This document shows, piece after piece, positions 44,428-53,533 of a DNA stretch of 53,533 nt. A model generated the notes under the pieces. It made no database searches. It was not told where the DNA came from and saw nothing but the letters and a program-made list of their open reading frames with translations. Position numbers and translations under genes: made by a program. Location: positions 1-53,533 of the forward strand of contig CAIYNU010000073.1 in assembly GCA_903927615.1 (NCBI GenBank), written 5' to 3'. Source of the stretch: an uncultured Rhodospirillales bacterium. Its GTDB lineage: Bacteria; Pseudomonadota; Alphaproteobacteria; Azospirillales; Azospirillaceae. Positions within the stretch are counted from its first letter, which is position 1. Every line of letters starts with the position of its first letter.

Positions 44428-44627
44428 TCGGCCATGTTTCAGGTTGGCCGGTGACTGCCCGGGGTGGTTGTGCGGTCTGGGTGCGTAGCATGTCACTGAA
44501 CACTAAGGTGCTTCAACCGATTCCGGCGTTGGGCGCGGCAGTAACGATCTGTTAGGATGCCGGCCCTAGAGTATCGGCCAGAGTATCGTCGTCGAGTCCG
44601 TCACCCCGAGACCGCCCGGTTGCCTGA

Positions 44628-46040
44628 ATGACTGTTGTCACTCGTTTTGCCCCGTCCCCCACCGGCTTTCTGCATATTGGCGGAGCGCGTACCGCGCTGT
44701 TCAATTGGCTGTTTGCCCGGCATCATGGCGGACGCTTTTTGTTGCGGATCGAGGATACCGATCGGCAGCGGTCCACCGAGGCCGCGGTGGCGGCGATTCT
44801 GGATGGGCTGTCGTGGTTGGGCTTGAACTGGGACGGCGACGCCATCTCGCAGTTCGGCCGCCGGGACCGCCACGCCGCGGTGGCCGAAGCCATGCGCGCC
44901 GCCGGACAGGCTTACCACTGCTATTGCAGCCCCGAGGAGCTGACCGAGCTGCGCGAGCGCCAGAAGGCGACCGGTCAGCCCATGCGCTATGACGGCCGTT
45001 GGCGCGACCGCCCGGCCGGCGATGCGCCTGCGGGGGTGTCACCGGTGGTCCGTCTGCGGGCGCCCCGGGATGGCGAGACGGTGCTTCAGGATCGCGTCCA
45101 GGGGGAGGTTCGGGTTCAGAACGAACAGTTGGACGACATGGTTCTGCTGCGCGCCGATGGCACGCCGACGTATATGCTATCGGTGGTGGTGGATGACCAT
45201 GACATGGGCGTGACCCATGTCGTTCGGGGCGACGACCATTTGACCAATGCCTTCCGGCAGATCCAGATCTACAAGGCCATGGGCTGGGAACCGCCGGTCT
45301 TTGCCCATATTCCGCTGATTCACGGCGCCGACGGCGCCAAGCTGTCCAAGCGTCACGGCGCGCTGGGCGTCGACGCCTATCGCGACATGGGCTATCTGCC
45401 CGAGGCCCTGCGCAATCATTTGCTGCGGCTGGGTTGGGGTCACGGCGATGACGAGATCATTTCTGACGTGCAGGCGACCGAGTGGTTTGGTCTTGAGGGC
45501 ATCGGCCGGTCGGCGGCTCGTTTCGATTTTGGCCGACTTGACAGCCTGAACGCGCACTATCTGCGTCACGCCGATGATCAGAGGTTGGTGGACGCTGTTG
45601 TGCCGCGCTTGGAAGCGGAGTTGGCCATTATTTTGACGCCTGATCAGCGTGACCTGTTGCGCCGGGCTATGCCGGGGTTGAAGGCGCGGGCCAAGACCCT
45701 GGCCGAATTGGCGGCGTCTGCCCGGTTCTACTTCGCCGTCCGCCCCCTGGCGTTGGATGCCAAGGCGGCGGCGCTGTTGGACGCCGGGGCTCGGAGGCGG
45801 TTGACCCTGGTCGCCGAACGCCTGGCCGCGTTGAACGACTGGCAGGCCGACGCCATTGAGGCGGTCACCCGTGAATTGGCCGAACAGCAGGCCTGCAAGC
45901 TTGGGCAATTGGCGCAACCCTTGCGCGCGGCGCTGACCGGCAGTACTGTGTCTCCGCCGGTCTTCGAGGTTGCCGGGTTATTGGGCAAGGACGAAGCGTT
46001 GGCAAGATTACAAAGCGTAGGAACGTCAGAGTCGGTATAA
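44628..46040 (+). CDS. gltX: Glutamyl-tRNA synthetase
   Basis: Charges tRNA-Glu (or also tRNA-Gln in bacteria with the transamidation route). The 470-residue class I enzyme has [17 protein letters not shown] at about 7-23 (HIGH signature as HIGG) and the KMSKS-type loop KLSKRHG at 238-244. The HCYCSPEEL segment near 97-105 marks the zinc-motif region typical of bacterial GluRS. ATG 44628 is the conserved start. A near-perfect hairpin follows the stop, and gltA comes next. Confidence 0.95.
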   Translation: MTVVTRFAPSPTGFLHIGGARTALFNWLFARHHGGRFLLRIEDTDRQRSTEAAVAAILDGLSWLGLNWDGDAISQFGRRDRHAAVAEAMRAAGQAYHCYCSPEELTELRERQKATGQPMRYDGRWRDRPAGDAPAGVSPVVRLRAPRDGETVLQDRVQGEVRVQNEQLDDMVLLRADGTPTYMLSVVVDDHDMGVTHVVRGDDHLTNAFRQIQIYKAMGWEPPVFAHIPLIHGADGAKLSKRHGALGVDAYRDMGYLPEALRNHLLRLGWGHGDDEIISDVQATEWFGLEGIGRSAARFDFGRLDSLNAHYLRHADDQRLVDAVVPRLEAELAIILTPDQRDLLRRAMPGLKARAKTLAELAASARFYFAVRPLALDAKAAALLDAGARRRLTLVAERLAALNDWQADAIEAVTRELAEQQACKLGQLAQPLRAALTGSTVSPPVFEVAGLLGKDEALARLQSVGTSESV

Positions 46041-46041
46041 T

Positions 46042-46064
46042 GGTGGCAGGTTGCGCCTTGCCAC
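46042..46064 (+). terminator. Hairpin after gltX
   Basis: GGTGGCAGG and CCTTGCCACC form a stem with one bulged base and a five-base loop, directly after the gltX stop. No T-run follows. Confidence 0.4.
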
Positions 46065-46164
46065 CCACGGCCCTATATTGGCCGCAGAATTCACCAGCCG
46101 TTAAGCCCCCGGGATTCCCCCCCCCCCTTCCCTAAGTCACTGCACCGAAAAAGGGATTTGCTGA

Positions 46165-47505
46165 ATGAGCCAAGCAGCCTCCACGGCGGCACCTGCCGAG
46201 GGCAAGCCCGCCGATAATAGCTTCACACTGACCGATAACCGGAGCGGCAAGTCTTACAAGCTCCCGGTCCTCAAGGGCACAATCGGCCCGGACGTGATCG
46301 ACGTTCGCAAGCTCTATGCCGATACCGACTGTTTCACGTTCGATCCGGGCTTTACATCGACCGGAAGTTGCGAGTCCAAGATCACCTTCATTGATGGCGA
46401 TCAGGGCGTGCTGCTGCACCGCGGCTATTCCATCGATGAATTGGCCGAGCAGAGCGACTTCATGGAAGTCTGCTACTTACTGTTGAATGGTGAGTTGCCG
46501 AATCGGGCGGAAAAGTACCAGTTCGAACAGGTCATCACCCATCATTCGATGGTTCACGAGCAGTTGACCTTCTTCTATCGCGGGTTCCGGCGCGACGCCC
46601 ACCCGATGTCGATTCTGTGCGGCATCACCGGTGCGCTGGCGGCGTTCTACGGCGACTCGCTGGATATTACCGACCCGCACCAGCGTCTGATCGCATCGCA
46701 CCGCCTGATCGCCAAGATGCCGACCATCGCCGCGATGGCCTACAAGTATTCGATGGGCCAGCCGTTTGTTTACCCGCGTAATGACCTTCGCTATTCCGAG
46801 AACTTCCTCAGCATGACCTTTGCCATGCCGAGCGAGCCGTACCACGTCAATCCGGTGGTGGCGAAGGCGATGGATCGGCTGTTCATTCTGCACGCCGACC
46901 ATGAGCAGAATGCGTCGACGTCGACGGTCCGATTGGCCGGGTCTTCGGGGGCCAACCCGTACGCCTGTATCGCCGCGGGCATTGCATCCTTGTGGGGGCC
47001 GGCCCATGGCGGCGCCAACGAGGCGGTGCTCAACATGTTGCAGGAGATCGGGCACAAGGACCGCATCCCCGAGTGCATCAAGCGGGCCAAGGACAAGGAT
47101 GATCCGTTCCGTCTGATGGGCTTTGGTCACCGGGTGTACAAGAACTACGATCCGCGCGCTCAGGTCATGCGCCGGAGCTGCCACGAGGTTTTGGGCGAGT
47201 TGGGGATCAAGAACGATCCGCTGCTCGACATCGCGATGGAGCTGGAGCGGATTGCGCTCGAGGATGATTACTTCGTTGAACGCAAGCTCTATCCGAATGT
47301 CGACTTCTATTCGGGCATTATTCTCAAGGCGATCGGCTTCCCGACCTCGATGTTCACCGTTCTGTTCGCGCTGGCGCGGACCGTCGGCTGGATTTCCCAG
47401 TGGAAGGAGATGATCGAAGATCCGCAGCAGAAGATCGGCCGTCCGCGTCAGCTTTACAAGGGTGCCACACGGCGGCCCTACGTGCCGCTGGCGATGCGTG
47501 GCTGA
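46165..47505 (+). CDS. gltA: Citrate synthase (type II, hexameric class)
   Basis: Condenses oxaloacetate and acetyl-CoA to open the TCA cycle. The 446-residue length and N-terminal beta segment ([17 protein letters not shown]) match the NADH-responsive Gram-negative type. Catalytic landmarks: the [20 protein letters not shown] segment (about 249-268) and the active-site His near 322 in [14 protein letters not shown]. The start ATG is preceded by GGGATTTGCTGA, a modest ribosome site. A strong hairpin follows the stop. Confidence 0.97.
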   Translation: MSQAASTAAPAEGKPADNSFTLTDNRSGKSYKLPVLKGTIGPDVIDVRKLYADTDCFTFDPGFTSTGSCESKITFIDGDQGVLLHRGYSIDELAEQSDFMEVCYLLLNGELPNRAEKYQFEQVITHHSMVHEQLTFFYRGFRRDAHPMSILCGITGALAAFYGDSLDITDPHQRLIASHRLIAKMPTIAAMAYKYSMGQPFVYPRNDLRYSENFLSMTFAMPSEPYHVNPVVAKAMDRLFILHADHEQNASTSTVRLAGSSGANPYACIAAGIASLWGPAHGGANEAVLNMLQEIGHKDRIPECIKRAKDKDDPFRLMGFGHRVYKNYDPRAQVMRRSCHEVLGELGIKNDPLLDIAMELERIALEDDYFVERKLYPNVDFYSGIILKAIGFPTSMFTVLFALARTVGWISQWKEMIEDPQQKIGRPRQLYKGATRRPYVPLAMRG

Positions 47506-47528
47506 TCAGTTTCCATCAGAGAGCGGGG

Positions 47529-47556
47529 CGGACGGCACGGGTAACCGTGCCGTCCG
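47529..47556 (+). terminator. Strong hairpin with GUAA tetraloop after gltA
   Basis: Perfect 12-base arms CGGACGGCACGG / CCGTGCCGTCCG close a GTAA loop (a GNRA tetraloop in RNA), 23 bases after the gltA stop. There is no T-run, so it may protect the 3' end of the gltA mRNA as much as end transcription. Confidence 0.6.
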
Positions 47557-47566
47557 TATTCCGGCG

Positions 47567-47707
47567 GTGGTGTGCCGGCCGCCGCGGCGGCAGCGTGCGG
47601 CCAACGATAACCAGCCGCCGCCGCGGGTCCGGCTGATGCGCTGGGGGCAGCTTACGGTTTTGGCGTTGGCGTTGGTGGTCTTGAGCTGGGCGGCCCTGTT
47701 CCGGTGA
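47567..47707 (+). CDS. Possible small membrane protein (uncertain)
   Basis: A short frame after the gltA hairpin. From a GTG at 47567 it encodes about 46 residues: a basic stretch, AANDNQPPPR and then one hydrophobic helix (LTVLALALVVLSWAALF). Basic-linker-helix small proteins of this kind are common in alphaproteobacteria, which is the only support. The start is arbitrary, since the frame is open further upstream into gltA. It may be a chance ORF. Confidence 0.3.
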   Translation: MVCRPPRRQRAANDNQPPPRVRLMRWGQLTVLALALVVLSWAALFR

Positions 47708-47863
47708 TGGTGGTTTGACGGGGTTCCGATCGCCTTGGGGAGGCCCCGACTCATCAGGACTGACGCGCCAAGGGGCGTGCGCGCCGGGGGCTCCGCCTTC
47801 GGAACAAGGGAGTTCCCTCGGGTGGCGGCAGGGTGTTTTGAAGCGAGGGCCGAAAGAGGAACC

Positions 47864-48604
47864 ATGAAGCGTGCTGTCCTGGCGCTGGCCGGGCTCGGGG
47901 CCGTTCTGGCGGTGTGGGAGGGCGCGCCGCGTCTGGGCTGGGTGTCGCCTTCGGTTCTGCCACCGCCGAGCGGTCTGCCGTTGGCCTTCTGGCGCGCGTA
48001 CGCTGATGGTTGGCTGGACGCGGTGCGGGAGAGTCTGGGGCAGTACCTGATGGGCGTTGGCATCGGCGCGGGGCTGGGAATTTTACTGGGCTTCGCCGTG
48101 GCTCTGTCACCCCGGCTGGAGGCCTTGCTGTCGGGACCGATGCAGGTGCTGCGGCCGGTGCCGGCCCTGGCCTGGGTTCCGGTCGGCATTCTGTGGTTCG
48201 GTTTTACCGGCCCAGCGGTGATTTTTGTGGTCGCGATCGGGGTGTTTGGGGCGAATGCGCCTGCCGCCTGCGGTGCGGTCCAGGCCGTGGACCGCGAACT
48301 GGTGGAGATGGCCGAGGCCTATGGACAGGGGGGCCGTTGGTCAACCGCGGCCAAGGTTCTGTTGCCGGGGGCTGCGGCCGGTATCCTGGTGGGCATCCGG
48401 GCCGGTTTGGCACAAGGCTGGCTGGCGGTGGTGGGGGCTGGGTTGGCGGGTATTCCGGGTTTGGGCCAGCGGATGGAGCAGGCCGCCTCGGGGCATGCGG
48501 CGGATGCGGTGCTGGTCTATCTGATCACGTTTATGGCTTTGTTCGGGTTGACCGATGCCCTGTGGGTGCTCGTGCGGGACCGGTTGTCGGCATGGCAACG
48601 CTAG
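47864..48604 (+). CDS. ABC transporter permease (TauC/SsuC type)
   Basis: A 246-residue inner-membrane permease of the nitrate/sulfonate/taurine importer class, with about six hydrophobic helices and the EAA-loop region near 150-170 (DRELVEMAEAYGQGGRW, then VLLPGAAAGILVGIR). The frame opens at 47735, but ATG 47864 lies 8 bases after AGAGGA and begins a proper membrane segment. The ATPase gene overlaps its 3' end by 13 bases. No periplasmic binding protein gene is in the window, so the substrate cannot be assigned. Confidence 0.88.
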   Translation: MKRAVLALAGLGAVLAVWEGAPRLGWVSPSVLPPPSGLPLAFWRAYADGWLDAVRESLGQYLMGVGIGAGLGILLGFAVALSPRLEALLSGPMQVLRPVPALAWVPVGILWFGFTGPAVIFVVAIGVFGANAPAACGAVQAVDRELVEMAEAYGQGGRWSTAAKVLLPGAAAGILVGIRAGLAQGWLAVVGAGLAGIPGLGQRMEQAASGHAADAVLVYLITFMALFGLTDALWVLVRDRLSAWQR

Positions 48605-49371
48605 TGGATATCCGCAATCTGACCATCGCTTATGGTTCGGCGCCGCCGGTGCTCGCGGACTTTTCGGTGACGTTGGCCGAGCGTTCGTTGACCTGCATCG
48701 TTGGTCGGTCGGGGGTTGGCAAAACGTCGCTGCTGCGGGTGATTGCCGGACTGGCGCCCCCGCGTAGCGGCGCGGTGGTGATGGCCGGGGCCGATGGGCC
48801 TGTCGCCGCTGCCGATGCGGTCCACGGTTGCCGTCCCTTGGCCCTGGTGTTTCAGCAACCAAGGCTGTTGCCGTGGCGCCGGGTGATCGACAACGTGATG
48901 TTCGGTCTCGAAGGTGTGCTTGGCCACGACGACCGTTTGCGGCGGGCGCAGTCGGTGCTGACGCAGGTCGGACTGGCCGACCATGCTGGTCGGTGGCCGC
49001 ACCAGTTGTCGCGCGGCCAGTGCCAACGGGTGAATCTGGCCCGGGCGTTGGCGGTCAGGCCACGAGTGATGCTGCTCGACGAGCCGTTTTCCGCACTCGA
49101 CACCGTGACCCGGCAGGGACTTCAGGCCGATGTGCTGCGTTTGTGGCGGGAAACCGGAACCGCGGTGCTGCTGGTCACCCAAGATATCGAGGAGGCGGTG
49201 TTGTTGGCCGAACGGGTGCTGGTGCTCGGTGGCCGGCCGGCACGGGTCATCAGAAACTTCCCGGTGACGTTACCCTATCCCCGACAACGTGAATCCCATC
49301 GATTCGCAACACAGGTCAAGACGCTCCGCGATACGCTGGCCGAACTGGTCGCCGATGGCGAAGGCATTTGA
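48592..49371 (+). CDS. ABC transporter ATPase (SsuB/TauB type)
   Basis: A 259-residue ATPase. Walker A is GRSGVGKTS (about 38-46), the Q-loop region is VFQQPRLLPWRRV, the signature is LSRGQ instead of LSGGQ, Walker B is VMLLDEPFSALD, and the H-loop carries Gln in LLVTQDIEEAV where His is usual. The start ATG at 48592 overlaps the permease stop by 13 bases, indicating translational coupling. Low activity is possible given the H-loop substitution, but Gln at this place is tolerated in some transporters. Confidence 0.9.
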   Translation: MATLVDIRNLTIAYGSAPPVLADFSVTLAERSLTCIVGRSGVGKTSLLRVIAGLAPPRSGAVVMAGADGPVAAADAVHGCRPLALVFQQPRLLPWRRVIDNVMFGLEGVLGHDDRLRRAQSVLTQVGLADHAGRWPHQLSRGQCQRVNLARALAVRPRVMLLDEPFSALDTVTRQGLQADVLRLWRETGTAVLLVTQDIEEAVLLAERVLVLGGRPARVIRNFPVTLPYPRQRESHRFATQVKTLRDTLAELVADGEGI

Positions 49372-49559
49372 TCCCAGAGAGTTGATCGCGAGGTGGTGCC
49401 ACATAAGGTAGTCCGATGAAGGCATCTTCCTGGACTTGATTGCAGATCATGCTCTGGTATCATGCGGTGCGGCAACGGGAGGAGACGTGATCGAATTCCC
49501 GTAGCCTTGACCAAGCCGGAGAGTGATGGCAGGGCGCGGGTCTTGCGGGCCTGCGTGGG

Positions 49560-52500
49560 TTGGGGGGGCGAGTGGTCGAGCGCATCCAGAAAAGCCCGGT
49601 CAGTCCCGACGTGGCGCAGGTCCCAGCGCCGGTCGACCGGGCGCCCGCGACCGCCCGCGCGGCATTGGGGATGCTGGTTGGGCTGGTCTTTGTCGCTGCC
49701 GCGGGTTGGATCATCACCCAGGGTTACCGCATCTCGTTCGAATCCGCCGAGGCGCACAATATCCGGGTGCTTCGGGCCTTTGACCATGCTGCCGGGCGCT
49801 TCTTCGGGCGGATCGAACCGGTCGTGGTTGGGGTGGCCGACGATTTTTTTCGCATGGGCCCGCCCCACTTTGCGAAAGAGGCCGATCGGCTGTCGATGCC
49901 GTTGGGCATCGTCGACGCGGCTGGCGGGGTGGTGGCAGCCACCGATAACCGGGTTCGGGCGCTCCTGGTGCAGGCAATACGCCAACGGCCGGCGTTGTTT
50001 CAGCCCCCTTTGGTTTTTCAGCCGCCGCGATTGTTGATGATGCCGGTGGCCACCGGCCAGGATGCCGGCGTCGCGGGGCGGGAGGGACCACCGATCCTGA
50101 TCGGCTGGCGGGTGAGCGGCGCCGAGGGCGCCTTCGCGGTGGTGGCCGGTGTTCTCGGGGCTGCTTCCCTGCGTGCGGTGCTGGCGGGTGATCTGGTCGA
50201 TGACCGGTCGCGCCTGGCCCTGATGACCTCCGAGGGCGACGTGTTGCTTCCGCAACCCGGGCTTGATGCCGACGGGTTAGCTGAAGCGATTCGTCGAATG
50301 CTGCCGCCGGGCCAACTGATCGGGGCGTTCGAGGGGGCCCAGCGGGAACGGCTGGAGCCGGGTGGCCCGGAGTGGCGGCTGGCGTTTCACCGGGTCGCCG
50401 GCTATCCGGTGGTGGTGGCAGCGGCGATGACCGGTGATCAGGTCCAGCCGTCCTGGCGAGCCCGGGCGTTGATCGGGACGGCGGCGATGCTGGCCTTGTT
50501 GGCCCTGGTCGGTGGGCTGGCGAGTCTTCATCTCCGTGCCGTCAGCCGGGTCCGGCGGGACTTCGAGGGGTTGGCGCGCGAGCGGTCGCTGAAGGAGCGA
50601 CGGTCCGCCGAGCGCCTGCTGGCCGCCGAGCGCCTGACCCATCTGGGGCACTGGGAGCATGATCTGCTCGGCTCCGGTGATTACTGGTCGGCCGAGACCT
50701 ACCACATTCTAAGGGTGGCGCCGGAGCGGGAGGTCGCTCCCATGGAGCGCCTGCGGTCGGTCATTCTTCCCGCCGACCGGGACCTGGAGCGGGAGGCTTG
50801 GGTTCTGGCGCTCACCGGGGTCAAGCCCTACGATGTTCGGGTCCGCATTGTTCACCCGGACGGGGCGATCCGTCATGTCCAGCTTCAGGCCGAGGTGCTG
50901 CGCGATGATGCCGCGCAACCGGTCAAGCTGATCGGCACGATCCTGGATGTCACCGAGCGTGCGCACTTCGAGTCCCGTCTGCGCGAAAGCGAAGAACGCT
51001 ACCGCAAGACCTTCGAGGCGGCCCAGGATGCGCTGTTGCTGGTGGATCGGGAGACCGGCCGTGTGATCGACGCCAACAGCGCCGCCACCCGCCTCTATGG
51101 CCATCCGCGCAGCGTCCTGTTGGGCCTGTGCTGGGAGCAGGTGGTCGGGGGCGACGGGGCGGCGATGGCCGGTCCGGCCCGCCACCGTCGCCGGGACGGT
51201 ACCGAATTGTTTGTCGACCTGTCGGTCGCCGAAGCCGAGCTGGCGGGACGGGCAGCCGGCATTGTGGCGGTGCGGGACGTCACGGCGCGCATGGAGTCGG
51301 AAGCACGGCTGGTGCGGACCACGAAGTTGCTGACCGATGCGGAACGCATCGCCCATCTGGGGTATTGGGACTGGGACCGGCTGGCTCGAACCCACCATTG
51401 GTCGGAGGAGCACTGGAGACTGCTCGGCCTGGATCCGACGGTGGTCCGGCCGGGCTACCGGACCTTCATTGCCTTGGTTCATCCCGAAGATCGTGTTCGG
51501 GTCACTGAGTTCCCACTCAGTCTTGGCGGCCATGGGGATACCGGGACCATACAATTCCGCATCATCCGTCCGGACGGAGAAACACGTCAGCTGAGTACCA
51601 CCGTTCGGGTCGAGCGGACCGCTGCCGGAGAAATTGCCCGCCTTTTCGCCATTCAAAAGGATGTGACTGCAAAAAGGCAGGCGGAGATTGCTCTGGCCGA
51701 AAGTCATGCAACGTTGCTGTCGGTGGTCAATGCCACTCAGGAAGACTCGGTGATGCTCGTTTCCGCGGACGGAATCATCCAGGTGGCGAATAATCGGGCG
51801 GCCCGCAGTTTCGGATGTGCCACCGCCGACCTTTGCGGTCGGGAGCTTCGGGCGCTGATTCTCCGGGATTCCTGGGCGCTCTGGCAAAGCCGCTTGGATC
51901 AGGTCGCGGCCAGTACCCGAACGTCACGCTTCGAACACAGCCGTGGCGGCATCGTCTTCGATGCTCATCTTTCGCCGGCGTTGAGTCACAGCGGCCGGTT
52001 GGTCGGCATCGCGGTCTTCGAACGCGATGTCACCGCCCGCAAGCAGGTGGAAATCAATCTGCGTCTGCTGACCCGGGCCATCGAACAAAGTCCGCTCTCG
52101 GTTGTCATCACGGATCGGGAAGGACGCATCGTCTATGTCAACCCGCACTTTGTGGCGGCGACCGGCTATGCGGCCGAGTTCGTCATCGGCAAGGACCCCA
52201 GCCTGTTCAAGTCAGGCTATACCCCACCCGACGAATACCACCGTTTGTGGGACACCATTACCTCGGGTCAGGTTTGGCAGGGCGAGTTTCATAACCGGAT
52301 GAAGAACGGCGATATGCACTGGGAGTCGGCATCCATCGCCCCGGTCCGCGATGAACGTGGCGTGATTACCCATTTCGTCGCGGTTAAAGAGGACATCACC
52401 CAGCGCAAGCGCGCCGAAATCGAACTCCTGGCGGCCAAAGAGCGAGCCGAAGCGGCGAGCCTCAGTAAGTCGCAATTCCTCGCCACCATCAGCCATGAAC

Positions 52501-53198
52501 TGCGAACGCCTCTTAACGCCATCCTTGGGTTTTCCGAAGTCATTAAGGACAGCCAGGGCAACCCCGAAACCATCGCGCGGGTCGGTGATTACGCCCGACA
52601 CATCCATTCCAACGGCACCCATCTGCTAGGTCTGATCAATGACCTGTTGGATCTGGCGAAAATCGAAGCCGGGAAGTTTGAGTTGCACGAGGCGTTCGTG
52701 GACGTCGAGGAGGTGATTTTCGCCGCGACCGAGATGGTGCGCAGCCGTGCCGAAGCCGGGCAATTGATGCTGACGGCCCAGGTGTCGCGGGGATTGCCGT
52801 TGCTGCGCGCCGACGATCGCGCCTTGCGTCATATCCTGATCAACCTGCTGTCCAATGCGGTCAAGTTCACCCCCGAGGGGGGGACGATCACCGTCTCGGC
52901 TGGCATCGACGACAACGGCCTGATGGCGCTGGCGGTCGCCGACACCGGCATCGGCATCGCCGCGGCCGACATCGCCAAGGCTCTGGAACCGTTTGGCCAG
53001 ATCGATAACGCGCTGTCGCGTCGGCACGACGGGACCGGGTTGGGCTTGCCGCTCTGCCGGTCGCTGGTCGAGCGGCACGATGGCCATCTGGAAATCGCCG
53101 GAGTTCCGGGCGTCGGCACCACCGTCACCGTTCGCCTCCCAAGGGATCGGATCATTATTCCGGGCGCCGGGGCCTGTTGGCCGGAATCGGAGTCGTGA
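49560..53198 (+). CDS. Multi-PAS membrane histidine kinase
   Basis: A 1212-residue sensor kinase. TM1 (about 34-56) and TM2 (about 303-325) flank an extracytoplasmic sensor. Five PAS-like repeats follow: about 360-475, 480-590, 595-710, 715-835 (weakest) and 840-960, the last with the TDREGRIVYVNPHFVAATGY pattern and PAC-type SGYTPPDEY. HisKA has His979 in ISHELRTPLN. The HATPase domain (LLSNAVKFTPEGG, VADTGIGIA, GTGLGLPL) ends the protein. No receiver domain and no adjacent regulator are present. The TTG at 49560 and the GTG at 49572 are both plausible starts. Confidence 0.9.
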   Translation: MGGRVVERIQKSPVSPDVAQVPAPVDRAPATARAALGMLVGLVFVAAAGWIITQGYRISFESAEAHNIRVLRAFDHAAGRFFGRIEPVVVGVADDFFRMGPPHFAKEADRLSMPLGIVDAAGGVVAATDNRVRALLVQAIRQRPALFQPPLVFQPPRLLMMPVATGQDAGVAGREGPPILIGWRVSGAEGAFAVVAGVLGAASLRAVLAGDLVDDRSRLALMTSEGDVLLPQPGLDADGLAEAIRRMLPPGQLIGAFEGAQRERLEPGGPEWRLAFHRVAGYPVVVAAAMTGDQVQPSWRARALIGTAAMLALLALVGGLASLHLRAVSRVRRDFEGLARERSLKERRSAERLLAAERLTHLGHWEHDLLGSGDYWSAETYHILRVAPEREVAPMERLRSVILPADRDLEREAWVLALTGVKPYDVRVRIVHPDGAIRHVQLQAEVLRDDAAQPVKLIGTILDVTERAHFESRLRESEERYRKTFEAAQDALLLVDRETGRVIDANSAATRLYGHPRSVLLGLCWEQVVGGDGAAMAGPARHRRRDGTELFVDLSVAEAELAGRAAGIVAVRDVTARMESEARLVRTTKLLTDAERIAHLGYWDWDRLARTHHWSEEHWRLLGLDPTVVRPGYRTFIALVHPEDRVRVTEFPLSLGGHGDTGTIQFRIIRPDGETRQLSTTVRVERTAAGEIARLFAIQKDVTAKRQAEIALAESHATLLSVVNATQEDSVMLVSADGIIQVANNRAARSFGCATADLCGRELRALILRDSWALWQSRLDQVAASTRTSRFEHSRGGIVFDAHLSPALSHSGRLVGIAVFERDVTARKQVEINLRLLTRAIEQSPLSVVITDREGRIVYVNPHFVAATGYAAEFVIGKDPSLFKSGYTPPDEYHRLWDTITSGQVWQGEFHNRMKNGDMHWESASIAPVRDERGVITHFVAVKEDITQRKRAEIELLAAKERAEAASLSKSQFLATISHELRTPLNAILGFSEVIKDSQGNPETIARVGDYARHIHSNGTHLLGLINDLLDLAKIEAGKFELHEAFVDVEEVIFAATEMVRSRAEAGQLMLTAQVSRGLPLLRADDRALRHILINLLSNAVKFTPEGGTITVSAGIDDNGLMALAVADTGIGIAAADIAKALEPFGQIDNALSRRHDGTGLGLPLCRSLVERHDGHLEIAGVPGVGTTVTVRLPRDRIIIPGAGACWPESES

Positions 53199-53199
53199 C

Positions 53200-53385
53200 A
53201 TGAGCGAAAAGCCCCCCGAGCCGCGCCCGCCATCCCCCCCGACCACCCGTCGCGCCGAGGTCGAGGCCGCGCGCAGGACGAGGTTGGTTCAAGGGTACCG
53301 GGGACACTTGAAATCCCTGGGCGGCGATGACGAGACCATCAAGCAGATGGCCGATGCGCTACGCCGGGTCCTGCATCGGGAATGA
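53200..53385 (+). CDS. Small hypothetical protein coupled to the multi-PAS kinase
   Basis: A 61-residue product starting one base after the kinase stop. The N-terminus is Pro-rich (PPEPRPPSPPTTRR) and the rest is a basic amphipathic helix pair (ARRTRLVQGYRGHLKSLGG, then IKQMADALRRVLH). I do not recognise it. The spacing argues for translational coupling with the kinase. The sequence after it to the window end shows nothing I can support as a gene. Confidence 0.55.
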   Translation: MSEKPPEPRPPSPPTTRRAEVEAARRTRLVQGYRGHLKSLGGDDETIKQMADALRRVLHRE

Positions 53386-53533
53386 TCGGTTCCCGCGGCG
53401 CTTGGGGCCATGAGCGGGGGTGATTTAAAAAAAGTCATGGAAGGTTCAAAAAAGGTGTGGACAGGGTAGGTCGAGGTGACTACAAAGCGCCTCACCGACG
53501 GGGTGGCCGGCGGGGCGGATCGGAAAGGCCTTC

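Noticed and set aside
53289-53495. Leftward ORF of 68 residues at the right end
   Set aside because: It overlaps the coupled small gene antisense, has no ribosome site and no protein-like pattern.
1-53533. tRNA, rRNA, CRISPR array, insertion sequence or integrase
   Set aside because: I looked for T-loop-like and acceptor-stem patterns, regularly spaced repeats, transposase or recombinase motifs and terminal inverted repeats and found none I could support.

Overview
The window reads as a high-GC chromosomal segment of an alphaproteobacterium, most likely a nitrogen-fixing member of the Rhodospirillales (relatives of Rhodospirillum, Magnetospirillum or Azospirillum). That placement is inferred from the nif gene order with sigma-54/NifA-type control, the 58-residue zf-CHCC protein, the large orphan PAS kinases and protein sequence character; no 16S rRNA or tRNA gene is present to confirm it. 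The codon bias creates very long antisense and shifted-frame shadow ORFs, which I left out. The window starts inside a repeat, so its left edge may be a contig end.

Layout, left to right. (1) 1-5541: a mostly leftward housekeeping run: sua5-type tRNA t6A enzyme, FAD-linked oxidase, hisS and a DUF2064 glycosyltransferase-like gene, plus a rightward ParA-like ATPase. (2) 5565-9221: a 1218-residue leftward CHAT-protease/STAND-ATPase/helical-repeat protein. The first 215 bases of the window repeat its start codon and 5' flank (9173-9387) with one mismatch, so a second copy begins at the left edge. (3) 9507-16846: a giant AsmA/YhdP-like envelope protein, glnE and bcp. (4) 16892-18880: three unrecognised hypothetical genes, the first clearly more AT-rich than its surroundings. 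(5) 19113-23490: a nif accessory operon (iscA-like, nifU, nifS, nifV, nifW) with a NifA-type upstream activator sequence, a -24/-12 promoter and a terminator. (6) 23754-33077: dnaE, a UDP-glucuronate epimerase-like gene, a zinc-finger protein, a lipoprotein hydrolase, an XRE regulator, msrA and amtB. (7) 33456-42944: purQ, purL, bolA, grxD, an orphan histidine kinase, rlmJ and comEC. (8) 43240-44427: a two-gene, AT-richer module (zinc-ribbon protein, then a phosphoribosyltransferase-GNAT fusion) sharing one reading frame across a single TGA. (9) 44628-53385: gltX, gltA, an ABC permease/ATPase pair without a binding protein, a five-PAS sensor kinase and a 61-residue companion.

Nitrogen is the clearest functional theme: GlnE (glutamine synthetase control), AmtB (ammonium uptake) and the Nif cluster-assembly, homocitrate and protection genes. 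nifHDK are not in the window. The best candidates for a new system are the duplicated CHAT-STAND gene, which resembles prokaryotic conflict and programmed-death receptors, and the zinc-ribbon plus PRTase-GNAT module.
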